A DNA stretch of 13,369 bases from UBA5336 sp039034035 (GCA_039034035.1 JBCCBN010000071.1:1-13369); one strand, 5' to 3'. Counted from the stretch's first letter, positions 6,267 through 13,369 are shown. The notes: generated by a model not told the origin, from the letters alone. Translations and numbers: made by a program.

Positions 6267-7850
6267 CTACTCCGCGGCTGCAAGCCGTTCGGGCGGCGCC
6301 TCGGGCGGGGTCCATTTCAGCACGGGCTTGCGGGCGGCACGGGTTTCATCGAGCCGTTTTAGCGGCGCCATCACCGGCGCCTGCTTCAACGAGCCATCAC
6401 CCGCCGCCGCACGCCGGGCAATCCCGGCCATGGCGTCACAGAACCGGTCCAGCTCAGCCTTGCTCTCGGTCTCGGTCGGCTCCAGCAGCATCGCCCCATG
6501 CACCACCAGCGGGAAATACATGGTCATCGGGTGATAGCCCTCATCGATCAGCGCCTTGGCGATGTCGAGCGTCTCGATCCCGTCGGCCACGAACGCATCA
6601 GAGAACAGCGCCTCATGCATGCAGAAGCCCTCAAAGGCTGGCGTCATCACATCCTTCAGCCGTGCCTGCACATAGTTCGCATTCAGCACCGCATCCTCGG
6701 CCACCTGCTTCAGCCCGTCAGCGCCATGGCTCAGCATGTAGGTCAGCGCGCGGACAAACATGCCCATCTGGCCGTGGAAAGCGACCATGCGGCCAAAGCT
6801 CTCCTGGCTCTCGCGGCGATCCCCCTCGATGAGCTGGTACTGGCCATCCTCGTCACAGACCACGAAGGGCACCGGCGCGTAGGGCGCAAGCGCATCGGAC
6901 AGCACCGTTGGCCCAGAGCCCGGCCCGCCCCCGCCATGGGGTGTCGAGAAGGTCTTGTGCAAATTGATGTGCATGGCGTCGACACCCAGATCGCCAGGCC
7001 GCACGCGCCCAACAATCGCGTTGAAGTTCGCGCCGTCGCAATAGAAATAGCCGCCCGCATCATGGATCAGGTCCGCAATTTCGCGAATGTCCCGCTCGAA
7101 CAGGCCGCACGTGTTGGGATTGGTCAGCATGATACCGGCCACATCGTCGGTCACCGCCAGCTTCTCGCGCAGGTCTTCCATATCGACCCGACCATCGGGT
7201 CCAGCGTCGATCTCGTCGACCTCGAAGCCGCACTGGATGGCCGTCGCCGGGTTCGTGCCATGGGCCGAGGCCGGCACCAACACCCGTTTACGGGTCCCCA
7301 ACTCCCCACGCACCTCGAGCGCCTTGCGGATCGCCAGCATGCCGCACAGCTCACCATGGGCGCCGGCCTTCGGGCTCATCGCGACCGCGGGCATGCCCGT
7401 CAGCGTCTTGAGCCAATGGGCCAGTTCATCGATCAATTGCAGCCCGCCCTGCACGGTGGATTGTGGTTGCAGCGGGTGGATGTCGGCAAACCCCGGCAGC
7501 CGCGCCATCCGCTCGTTCAGCCGCGGATTGTGTTTCATGGTGCACGAACCTAGCGGGAAAAAGCCGAGATCGATGGCATAGTTGCGCTGGCTGAGGCGCA
7601 CATAGTGGCGCATGGTTTCCGGCTCTGAGAGGCCTGGCAGGTCGACATCGCTCTTCCGGGCGAGCCCCCCAAGGCGCGAGCCCTTCCGCGCCGGTTCGGG
7701 CAGGTCAACGCCGGTGTCGTGCCACCGTTCCATCTCGAAGATCAGCGGCTCAGCCTGCAGCAAGCCGCGGGAGCCGGAAACGGTCTCGGCCAACGGTGTC
7801 ACGTTTGTTTCAGCGGGGGCCGTCGGGCGGCCAACGGAATTCATGGTCAT
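6267..7850 (-). CDS. gcvPB: Glycine dehydrogenase (decarboxylating) subunit 2, P-protein beta half
   Basis: A 527-residue PLP-dependent half of the glycine cleavage P-protein. With GcvPA it decarboxylates glycine and passes the aminomethyl group to the lipoyl arm of GcvH. The PLP lysine is K299 in HINLHKTFSTPHGGGGPG. Other family landmarks are GFFPLGSCTMKHNPR (96-110), SPKAGAHGE (159-167), SAHGTNPAT (195-203), MLTNPNTCGLFE (241-252) and YCDGANFNA (270-278). The C-terminal tail (about 495-527) is Pro/Ala/Arg-rich, as in other split P-proteins. The ATG overlaps the gcvPA stop as ATGA, giving tight translational coupling and probably equal subunit output. An in-frame ATG two codons later (7844) is an alternative. 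Its 3' end nearly abuts the convergent acyltransferase gene. Confidence 0.97.
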   Translation of the reverse strand: MTMNSVGRPTAPAETNVTPLAETVSGSRGLLQAEPLIFEMERWHDTGVDLPEPARKGSRLGGLARKSDVDLPGLSEPETMRHYVRLSQRNYAIDLGFFPLGSCTMKHNPRLNERMARLPGFADIHPLQPQSTVQGGLQLIDELAHWLKTLTGMPAVAMSPKAGAHGELCGMLAIRKALEVRGELGTRKRVLVPASAHGTNPATAIQCGFEVDEIDAGPDGRVDMEDLREKLAVTDDVAGIMLTNPNTCGLFERDIREIADLIHDAGGYFYCDGANFNAIVGRVRPGDLGVDAMHINLHKTFSTPHGGGGPGSGPTVLSDALAPYAPVPFVVCDEDGQYQLIEGDRRESQESFGRMVAFHGQMGMFVRALTYMLSHGADGLKQVAEDAVLNANYVQARLKDVMTPAFEGFCMHEALFSDAFVADGIETLDIAKALIDEGYHPMTMYFPLVVHGAMLLEPTETESKAELDRFCDAMAGIARRAAAGDGSLKQAPVMAPLKRLDETRAARKPVLKWTPPEAPPERLAAAE

Positions 7851-9193
7851 CAGACAACCTCCCTCAGGGCGTCGGCATAGGCGGCAATATCACCATCGGT
7901 TGTGCATTCGGTGGCGGCGCAGATGATCACATCGTCCATATGCCCGCCCGGCAGCAGGCGGCTTGCCCGGACCCCGCCCAACACGCCACGCTCTTCGAGC
8001 ATCGCCAGCGCGGCCTCGGCGTTCATCGGCGTCTTGAACGCAAATTCGTTGAAGAAGCGCGGGCTGAGAATTTCGACGCCCGGCACGCCCTCCAGCGCGT
8101 CGGCCAAGCCGCAAGCCGCATCATGGTTCAGCTCCGCGAGCCGTTTGAGCCCAACCCCGCCTAGAAGGGTCATGTGCGCGGTAAACGCCAGGGCGCAGAG
8201 GCCGGAATTGGTGCAGATGTTGGAGGTCGCCTTGTCCCGGCGAATATGCTGTTCCCGGGTCGAGAGGGTGAGCACGAAACCGCGCTTACCATCGGCATCC
8301 ACCGTTTCTCCGCACAAGCGCCCCGGCATCTGCCGCATCAGCTTCTGGCTGGCCGCGAAGAGGCCCACATAGGGCCCGCCAAAGTTGAGCGGGTTGCCGA
8401 TGGACTGGCCCTCGCCGGCCGCAATGTCGGCGCCCATTTCTCCCGGCGGCGGCACCATCGCAAGGCTCACCGCTTCGGTGAACACCGATACGAGCAAAGC
8501 CTTCTCGGCATGGGCCGCATCGGCCACCGGCGAGAAGTCGGTCACCGTGCCGAAGACGTTGGGGCTCTGGCCGATGACGCAGGCGGTCTGGTCATCAACC
8601 ACGCTGGCAAGGTCGAGTTCGCCATCGATGGCTGGCGGGAGCTGAATGACTTCAATGCCCTGGGCCTCGCACAAAAGGCGGGTAGCGGCGGCATAATGCG
8701 GGTGCAGCCCGCCAGACAGCACCACCTTCTTCCGGCGCGTCACCCGGCACGCCATCAGCGCCGCCTCGGCGGTCGAGGTCGAGCCGTCATACATGGAGGC
8801 GTTGGCCACATCCATGGCGGTGAGCTCAGCCACCTGGGTCTGGAACTCGAACAGCGATTGCAGCGTGCCCTGGGCGATTTCCGGCTGGTAGGGCGTGTAG
8901 GTGGTCAGGAATTCCGACCGCTGGATGATATGATCCACACTGGCCGGCACATGGTGTTTGTAAGCCCCGCAGCCGACGAAGAACCGGCCCTCATTTGCCG
9001 TGCGGTTGCGGATGGCAAGATTGGAGAGGTACCGCTCAACCGCCAGTTCGCCCAGGTGGTTAGGCAAGCCTTCGATCCCGCCGGGCAATCGGGCAGCTTC
9101 GGGGACGTCGGTGAAGAAGTCATCCACGCTGGCCGCGCCGATTGTGGCAAGCATCTCGGCCCGGTCGGCCTCGGTGAGGGGGAGGTATCTCAT
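7850..9193 (-). CDS. gcvPA: Glycine dehydrogenase (decarboxylating) subunit 1, P-protein alpha half
   Basis: A 447-residue partner of GcvPB that contributes to the glycine decarboxylase active site but lacks the PLP lysine. The N-terminus MRYLPLTEADRAEML is typical. Further landmarks are FVGCGAYKHHVP (72-83), TPYQPEIAQGTLQ (100-112), NASMYDGSTSTAEA (131-144) and GEGQSIGNPLNFGGPYVG (260-277). Full length for the family, with no break. The start at 9193 is supported by GGAG about 10 nt upstream. The gene is separated from gcvH by a 108-nt gap carrying two REP-like palindromes, and overlaps gcvPB by one base. Confidence 0.97.
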   Translation of the reverse strand: MRYLPLTEADRAEMLATIGAASVDDFFTDVPEAARLPGGIEGLPNHLGELAVERYLSNLAIRNRTANEGRFFVGCGAYKHHVPASVDHIIQRSEFLTTYTPYQPEIAQGTLQSLFEFQTQVAELTAMDVANASMYDGSTSTAEAALMACRVTRRKKVVLSGGLHPHYAAATRLLCEAQGIEVIQLPPAIDGELDLASVVDDQTACVIGQSPNVFGTVTDFSPVADAAHAEKALLVSVFTEAVSLAMVPPPGEMGADIAAGEGQSIGNPLNFGGPYVGLFAASQKLMRQMPGRLCGETVDADGKRGFVLTLSTREQHIRRDKATSNICTNSGLCALAFTAHMTLLGGVGLKRLAELNHDAACGLADALEGVPGVEILSPRFFNEFAFKTPMNAEAALAMLEERGVLGGVRASRLLPGGHMDDVIICAATECTTDGDIAAYADALREVV

Positions 9194-9210
9194 CGTTTCA
9201 GGCTCCGTAT

Positions 9211-9280
9211 TCCCGGGCTTGACCCGGGACCTGTTGCAGCGGTGGGCATCGTTCGAGGCGACCCCGAATCAAGTCCGGGG
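9211..9280. repeat. Inverted pair of REP-like palindromes
   Basis: Copy 1 at 9211-9231 has the core CCCGGGCTTGACCCGGG. Copy 2 at 9260-9280, read on the minus strand, has the core CCCCGGACTTGATTCGGGG. Over 21 aligned positions they agree at 15, and each is an imperfect palindrome around a central CTTGA. They face each other across 28 nt, like BIME-type REP pairs. They fill most of the 108-nt gcvH-gcvPA gap, an unusually long gap in an otherwise tight operon. I recall CTTGATCCGGGG-like dispersed repeats in alphaproteobacterial genomes, but I cannot count copies from this window. Possible roles are message stabilisation, processing or partial attenuation. Confidence 0.7.
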
Positions 9281-9301
9281 ATCGGGGGTCGGCGGTGGCC
9301 A

Positions 9302-9688
9302 CTACGCCTCTCCTTCGCAGTGCTTGGCGTAGGCATTGGCGTCCATCAGATCGTCCAATTCGGAGGCATCGCTGATCTTGATCTGGCAGAACCAGCCCGC
9401 GCCTTCGGGGTCGGCATTGACGGTCTCGGGCGCTTCGGTGAGGGCACCATTGGCTTCGATGATTTCACCCGATATCGGCGCATAGACATCGGAGGCGGCC
9501 TTGACGCTCTCGACCACAGCCATGTCGTCGCCCTGGCTGAACGAGGCGCCGGGTTCGGGCGTTTCAACGAACACCACATCGCCAAGCTGTTCGGCGGCAT
9601 AGGCGGTGATTCCGACCGTTGCGACCATGTCGGCGCCTTGGCCTTCGACGGTGATCCATTCATGGTCCTTGGTGAATTTCGTGGTCAT
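9302..9688 (-). CDS. gcvH: Glycine cleavage system H protein (lipoyl carrier)
   Basis: A 128-residue lipoyl-domain protein that shuttles the aminomethyl intermediate from the P-protein to GcvT and is re-oxidised by the L protein. The lipoylated lysine is K63 in VVESVKAASDVYAPISGE. The N-terminal signature KFTKDHEWI, GITAYAAEQLGDVVFVE and the C-terminal NADPEGAGWFCQIK complete the normal domain. The start at 9688 has GAGG about 9 nt upstream and follows the gcvT stop by 12 nt. Gene order T-H-PA-PB places it second in the riboswitch-led operon. Confidence 0.98.
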   Translation of the reverse strand: MTTKFTKDHEWITVEGQGADMVATVGITAYAAEQLGDVVFVETPEPGASFSQGDDMAVVESVKAASDVYAPISGEIIEANGALTEAPETVNADPEGAGWFCQIKISDASELDDLMDANAYAKHCEGEA

Positions 9689-9700
9689 GGAGAACCTCGT

Positions 9701-10855
9701 CTAGCGTTTGTATCTGTGGGGCACGAAGGGGAGTGCCGCGATCTCGGCCTTGCGGGGCTTGCCGCGGACCATCAGCTCAATCGGGGTACCCGGAGTCGCA
9801 AGGTCTGCGCGGACATATCCCATGGCGACGGGACCATCGATGCTGGGGCCAAAGCCGCCCGACGTGACTCGGCCGATTTGTTCGCCGCTCGCGAAGATCT
9901 CGGTGCCTTCGCGGGCGGGGGCACGCTCGAGCGGCCGGATCCCGACGCGCGCTTCGGCAGGTCCATCCGCCAGCGCTTTGAGAATCCGTTCAGCGCCGGG
10001 GAAGTCAGCTCGCTCGCGCCGGGACTTCTGAATGATCCATCGAAGACCCGCCTCAACCGGGTCGCGGCTTGGATCGAGGTCCTGGCCGTAGAGACAAAGC
10101 CCCGCTTCCAGGCGGAGGGAATCGCGCGCGCCAAGACCGGCAGGCTTTACCCGCTCATCCGCCAGCAGGGTTTCGACCATTGCCAAGCCGGTTTCATTAT
10201 TCGGCAGCAAGAGCTCGAACCCGTCCTCGCCCGTATAGCCCGAGCGGGATACTATGTACCGTTCGCCATCGGCCTGCACATGGGCACAGCGCATGAAACC
10301 GGGGGTCTCTGCCACGGGAAAATGCGGCGTCAGCACCGCTTCGGCGGCCGGTCCCTGGAGCGCGACCAGGATGCGGTCATCGGCGCGCTGGACCATCACC
10401 TCGTCGCCGATTTCGGTGGAGATGTGGGCCCAGTCGGCGTCTTTCACGGCCCCGTTCACGACCACATAGAACATGCCAGCGAGGCCAGGGTCCGGCATTC
10501 GGTTGACGATCAGATCGTCGAGAATGCCGCCCGTCTCGTTCAGCAAGACTGTCAACCGCCCCTGCCCCGGTTTCAGCGCGGCGATATCGGACGGGACAAG
10601 CCGCTCTATGAGCGCGGCCACCTTTTCATGGGCGCCGGCCTCGCCCAGCCCCGCTTTCGGGAAGATGAAACAGGGCCCCATATGGGAGACATCGAACAGG
10701 CTGGCCTGGTTCCGGGTCCATAAGTGCTCGGCCTTGACGCCTTCGCCATACTGGACCGGCATCTCATAGCCCGCGAACGGCACCATTTTCGCGCCGTGGC
10801 GACGGTGCAGATCGTTGAGCGGCGTGCGCCTCATATCTTCGTCGGCAGTTGCCAT
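9701..10855 (-). CDS. gcvT: Glycine cleavage system aminomethyltransferase (T protein)
   Basis: A 384-residue tetrahydrofolate-dependent enzyme that releases ammonia from the H-protein-bound aminomethyl group and forms 5,10-methylene-THF. Landmarks are RTPLNDLHRRHGAKMVPFAG (10-29), EHLWTRNQASLFDVSHMG (43-60), FYVVVNGAVKDADWA, ALQGPAAEAVL, RSGYTGEDGFELLLP and LGARDSLRLEAGLCLYGQDL. The open frame continues upstream to 11005, but that part is the glycine riboswitch and must not be translated. The ATG at 10855 gives a normal N-terminus; ATG 10834 (residue 8) is the alternative. Neither has a strong Shine-Dalgarno: TTTGGGA lies upstream of the first and GAAGA before the second. That is compatible with control of initiation by the riboswitch. 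Confidence 0.95.
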   Translation of the reverse strand: MATADEDMRRTPLNDLHRRHGAKMVPFAGYEMPVQYGEGVKAEHLWTRNQASLFDVSHMGPCFIFPKAGLGEAGAHEKVAALIERLVPSDIAALKPGQGRLTVLLNETGGILDDLIVNRMPDPGLAGMFYVVVNGAVKDADWAHISTEIGDEVMVQRADDRILVALQGPAAEAVLTPHFPVAETPGFMRCAHVQADGERYIVSRSGYTGEDGFELLLPNNETGLAMVETLLADERVKPAGLGARDSLRLEAGLCLYGQDLDPSRDPVEAGLRWIIQKSRRERADFPGAERILKALADGPAEARVGIRPLERAPAREGTEIFASGEQIGRVTSGGFGPSIDGPVAMGYVRADLATPGTPIELMVRGKPRKAEIAALPFVPHRYKR

Positions 10856-10874
10856 CGGCACCGGTCCCAAAGCC

Positions 10875-10927
10875 GCCGACGATACCGGAAGCCGGGGCGC
10901 CACCGCTCCGGTCCTGGCCCTGTCGGC
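10875..10927 (-). promoter_or_regulatory. Candidate expression-platform hairpin of the glycine riboswitch
   Basis: Between aptamer II and the gcvT ATG the RNA can form a long nested hairpin. The outer stem is GCCGAC (10922-10927) with GTCGGC (10875-10880); the inner stem is ACCGGA (10907-10912) with TCCGGT (10884-10889). No U-run follows, so a classic intrinsic terminator is not apparent. A competing pairing, GGGGCG (10928-10933) with CGCCCC (10894-10899), would break the inner loop and reaches the edge of aptamer II. The stems are read by eye, and which state glycine favours is not known. Confidence 0.45.
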
Positions 10928-10933
10928 CGCCCC

Positions 10934-11140
10934 CGCTGTCTCGGTGCCTGAGAGATTCCACCGATCCTGCTTGCAGGGTTCGGCTTGCTCCTTCGGCGCG
11001 GCCACCGGGAGACTTCCCGTGCCACTTTCCAGCGTGTTGACCCAACTCCCGGTCCTTTTGCCTGAGCGTTTCCGGGGCGGTTGCGCCTTCGGCGGCAGGC
11101 CAGCGCGATCGCTGATCCTGCACTCTCCCGGGGGTGGGCT
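10934..11140 (-). ncRNA. Tandem glycine riboswitch (two aptamers) upstream of gcvT
   Basis: Aptamer I (about 11041-11140) has GGGAGAG, then GCCGAAGGCGCAA, then GGAAACGCTCAGGCAAAAGG and a closing strand CCGGGAG. Aptamer II (about 10934-11034) has CGCTGG, then GCCGAAGGAGCAA, then GGAATCTCTCAGGCACCGAG and the closing ACAGCG, which pairs CGCTG with CAGCG. These are the conserved core blocks of the glycine riboswitch class, present twice, with only about 6 nt between the two units as in the classic tandem design. It lies 78 nt upstream of gcvT and heads the gcvT-H-PA-PB operon, the standard target. Glycine binding normally turns such an operon on. The open reading frame through this region is accidental. 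Confidence 0.96.
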
Positions 11141-11149
11141 GACTATTCG

Positions 11150-11178
11150 TAACTAGGGCCGATTCCCGCAGGCGGCAA
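11150..11178 (-). promoter_or_regulatory. Candidate promoter of the gcv operon
   Basis: On the minus strand TTGCCG (11173-11178) and TAGTTA (11150-11155) are 17 bp apart. The -10 match is poor against the E. coli consensus but resembles the CTA-containing -10 of alphaproteobacterial housekeeping promoters. The predicted start near 11143 falls just before the first base of the aptamer I P1 stem (about 11140), which is the best support for it. Confidence 0.4.
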
Positions 11179-11211
11179 GCACTGGCGATGGGCGAGGCGG
11201 CGCCGCTGGCG

Positions 11212-11217
11212 TATACT
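11212..11217 (+). promoter_or_regulatory. Candidate -10 element of mutL (leaderless transcript possible)
   Basis: TATACT matches five of six consensus positions and ends 8 nt before the mutL ATG. A transcript from it would begin at or within a base or two of the ATG. No good -35 is seen at the expected distance, and no Shine-Dalgarno sits in front of the ATG. Leaderless messages are common in Caulobacter-type bacteria, so this is plausible. Confidence 0.4.
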
Positions 11218-11225
11218 GCTCTGCA

Positions 11226-13172
11226 ATGCCTGATTCCCAAGCACTCCCCGGCGAAAATCGCCCGATCATCCGCCGCTTGCCGCCCAATGCGGTGAACCGG
11301 ATCGCAGCTGGCGAAGTGGTCGAACGCCCCGCTTCGGCGATGAAAGAGCTGGTCGAGAATGCCCTCGATGCCGGGGCCAGCGCGATCTCGGTGAGCCTGG
11401 AAGAGGGCGGCCTCTCCCGGCTGGCCGTCGAGGATGATGGCTGCGGTATGGATGGGGCGGATCTGGCGATTGCCCTTGAGCGCCATGCTACGTCGAAACT
11501 GACCCCTGATGGTGAGACCGGTGCGGTGGACCTTTTGAACATCCACACGATGGGGTTCCGGGGCGAAGCGCTACCATCCATTGGATCGGTGTCCCGGCTC
11601 GCTATCGTCTCCCGGGCTGCCGGATGCGAGGCGGCAGAGATCAATGTGGACGCCGGCACGCTCGACGGACCGAAGCCGGCGGGGTGGACCGGCAAGGGAG
11701 CGACGGGCACCCGGATCGACGTCCGCGACCTTTTCTATGCGACCCCGGCGCGGCTGAAATTCATGAAGTCCGAACGGGCCGAAACCATGGCCGCCACCGA
11801 TGCGCTGAAGCGATTGGCCATGGCCCGGTCCGATGTCGGCTTCAGCCTTGAGAGCAATGGCCGCTCGGTCTTCCGCTACCCCGCTGAAACCGGCCTGTTG
11901 GACGAAGGCCGGCTGGCGCGGCTGGGCGCGATCATGGGCCGGGATTTTCGCGACAATGCCATTCCCATCGAAGCCGAACGGGACGGCGTGCGCGTGACCG
12001 GTTTTGCCGGCCTGCCAACCCTCAATCGGGGCAATGCCCAGCACCAATACCTGTTCGTCAATGGCCGACCGGTGAAGGACCGGATGCTGAACGGGATTGT
12101 CCGGGCAGCCTATCAGGACTTTCTCGCCCGGGACCGCCACCCGATGGTGGCCCTGTTCGTGGACCTGGCGCCGACCGGGGTGGATGTGAATGTCCATCCG
12201 GCGAAGACGGAAGTGCGGTTCCGCGATGCCGGCAATCTGCGCGGGCTGATGTTGGGCGCCCTGCGCCACGGATTGGCCGCTGCGGGACATCGCGCGAGCA
12301 CCACGGTGGCCGGTTTTGCGCTGGGCAAGGCGCGGGCCGAACCGGCGCCGCAGCCCGATATCTGGGCCCGGTCGAGCCTGCATGCCGACGCTTCCGGGTC
12401 TTACCAGACTTCTGGTCAGACCTCCGGTCCTGGCCCTGGCTTTGGCCCGGGTCGTTCCCAGCCCATGCCCGCTCCCGGTTTCGGCGCAGATACTGGTCTT
12501 GCCAACCGATCAGGGGTCGAAGAGGGCGCCGGGGCGCTGCATCCTTCGGCGCGGGTGGAAGATGCTTCGGTTGCCGCCATTCCGGCGGCGGACTTCCCGC
12601 TGGGCGTGGCACGGGCGCAGCTGCATGAAACCTATGTGGTGGCGCAAACCGCCGATGGCATTGTGATCGTCGACCAGCATGCGGCCCATGAGCGGCTGGT
12701 GTATGAAGACATGAAGCGCCAGATGGCGGCGGGTGGCGTGAAACGGCAGGCGCTGTTGATCCCGGATGTGGTGGAGCTGACCGAGGATGAAGCGGCCCGG
12801 GTGACCGCGCGCGCCGAAGAGTTGAAAGCGCTGGGCCTCGAGATCGAGCCCTTTGGAGCGGGCGCCGTGTGCGTGCGGGCGACGCCGGCCCTGTTTGGCC
12901 AGATGGACACCGCTGGCCTGGTCCGCGACCTGGCCGATGATTTCGCGGAGTATGGCGCGGGCCTCGCCTTGAGCGAACGGTTTGAAGAGGTGATGGGCAA
13001 TATGGCCTGCCGCGGCTCGGTCCGCGCGGGGCGGCGGCTGAACGGTGAAGAGATGAATGCGCTGCTCCGCCAGATGGAAGCGACGCCCCATTCGGGCCAG
13101 TGCAATCATGGCCGCCCGACCTATGTGGAGCTGAAACTGCACGATATCGAGCGGCTGTTCGGGCGGCGCTAA
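11226..13172 (+). CDS. mutL: DNA mismatch repair protein MutL (endonuclease-type)
   Basis: A 648-residue homodimeric mismatch repair factor that links MutS recognition to strand incision and removal. The N-terminal GHKL ATPase shows NRIAAGEVVERPASAMKELV with catalytic-type E41, ENALDAGA with N45, VEDDGCGMD (68-76) and TMGFRGEALPSIGSV (108-122). The transducer segment holds HQYLFVNGRPVKDRML and VDVNVHPAKTEVRF. A Gly/Pro/Ser-rich linker runs from about 360 to 455. The C-terminal domain carries DQHAAHERLVYE (483-494), which fits the metal-binding endonuclease motif DQHA(X)2E(X)4E. ACR (594-596) and CNHGRP (626-631) complete the set. This is the nicking form of MutL expected in bacteria without MutH. 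The ATG at 11226 has no Shine-Dalgarno, but no later start would keep the conserved N-terminus. It is divergent from the gcv operon. Confidence 0.97.
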   Translation: MPDSQALPGENRPIIRRLPPNAVNRIAAGEVVERPASAMKELVENALDAGASAISVSLEEGGLSRLAVEDDGCGMDGADLAIALERHATSKLTPDGETGAVDLLNIHTMGFRGEALPSIGSVSRLAIVSRAAGCEAAEINVDAGTLDGPKPAGWTGKGATGTRIDVRDLFYATPARLKFMKSERAETMAATDALKRLAMARSDVGFSLESNGRSVFRYPAETGLLDEGRLARLGAIMGRDFRDNAIPIEAERDGVRVTGFAGLPTLNRGNAQHQYLFVNGRPVKDRMLNGIVRAAYQDFLARDRHPMVALFVDLAPTGVDVNVHPAKTEVRFRDAGNLRGLMLGALRHGLAAAGHRASTTVAGFALGKARAEPAPQPDIWARSSLHADASGSYQTSGQTSGPGPGFGPGRSQPMPAPGFGADTGLANRSGVEEGAGALHPSARVEDASVAAIPAADFPLGVARAQLHETYVVAQTADGIVIVDQHAAHERLVYEDMKRQMAAGGVKRQALLIPDVVELTEDEAARVTARAEELKALGLEIEPFGAGAVCVRATPALFGQMDTAGLVRDLADDFAEYGAGLALSERFEEVMGNMACRGSVRAGRRLNGEEMNALLRQMEATPHSGQCNHGRPTYVELKLHDIERLFGRR

Positions 13173-13369
13173 ACCGCTTGTTCGCGCTCGCGGCAGGTTG
13201 GCTGTCGCCAATCACCGGCAGGGGCGCGGCCGGACGAAAGCGTTCTGATCTTCCCTCATCCATTGAGTGCGCCAGCACGTTTGGCCGCCGTGGCGGGGCC
13301 GCGTCGGTGGGGCGATCTGAAGTGTCGCTCTGTCTGGGAGCGTGGTCAGGTGTGCGGGAGGGGGAGGCC
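13173..13369. other. Tail after mutL, no gene recognised
   Basis: No reading frame with convincing coding character starts or ends here on either strand. A small perfect stem, TTGGC TGTC GCCAA (13198-13211), lies 26 nt after the mutL stop but has no U-run, so it is only a weak terminator candidate. The last 40 bases are G-rich on the plus strand. Whatever follows lies outside the window. Confidence 0.5.

Noticed and set aside
8174..10723. An 849-codon open frame on the plus strand, antisense to gcvPA, gcvH and gcvT
   Set aside because: It is antisense to three fully recognised genes and runs through their intergenic gap. Its translation has no family motifs, and high GC with biased codon use commonly keeps antisense frames open.
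10856..11005. N-terminal extension of GcvT by 50 residues
   Set aside because: The extension is the translated sequence of riboswitch aptamer II and the expression platform, and no GcvT homologue I know has such a leader.
12400..12500. Possible tandem repeat in the MutL linker
   Set aside because: The Gly/Pro/Ser-rich stretch is imperfect and typical of the disordered MutL linker; no regular repeat unit is seen.
12058..13278. A 406-codon minus-strand frame opposite mutL and reaching into the tail
   Set aside because: Pro/Arg/Ser-rich composition without domains, opposite the conserved MutL C-terminal domain.
13173..13369. Possible start of another gene or a repeat in the G-rich tail
   Set aside because: No frame has a start with a ribosome site or a recognisable product, and a single edge copy cannot show that it is a repeat.

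Overview
The window is about 65% GC by eye and looks like a chromosomal core-gene region of an alphaproteobacterium. Four things point there: a stand-alone F0 operon (I-a-c-b'-b) without the F1 genes, two diverged b-type subunits (b and b'), a glycine decarboxylase P-protein split into two genes, and alphaproteobacterial-type SMC and subunit c sequences. A stalked or marine lineage near Hyphomonadaceae/Maricaulaceae is my guess and is not proven. No plasmid, phage, transposase, CRISPR or tRNA/rRNA signature was seen.

Layout. (1) 1-4489, plus strand: the 3' end of smc (cut by the window edge), then atpI, atpB, atpE, the b' gene, atpF and a PaaI-type hotdog thioesterase, all with short gaps and probably one transcript at least from smc to atpF. 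(2) 4546-6260: a small two-helix membrane protein on the minus strand, divergent from a membrane acyltransferase-3 gene on the plus strand that starts at TTG. (3) 10855 down to 6267, minus strand: the glycine cleavage operon gcvT-gcvH-gcvPA-gcvPB. It is led by a tandem glycine riboswitch (10934-11140) with a plausible promoter just upstream, and it carries an inverted pair of REP-like palindromes between gcvH and gcvPA. (4) 11226-13172, plus strand: mutL with an intact endonuclease motif and a possible leaderless start. (5) 13173-13369: tail with no gene recognised.

How the genes work together. The first block encodes the membrane rotor/stator half of ATP synthase; the F1 half must be elsewhere. 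The atpE gene has features that could raise its output over its neighbours: a G-poor unstructured leader, a good Shine-Dalgarno and a perfect hairpin after the stop. The gcv block encodes the T, H and both P subunits of the glycine cleavage system. The L protein (dihydrolipoamide dehydrogenase) is not here and is presumably shared with other complexes. Glycine sensed by the riboswitch should control the whole block.

I did not find a convincing previously undescribed system. The points worth a second look are regulatory: the riboswitch expression platform, the REP-like pair, the atpE flanks, the leaderless mutL candidate and the smc-atp junction. Several very long antisense reading frames were considered and rejected as codon-bias artefacts.
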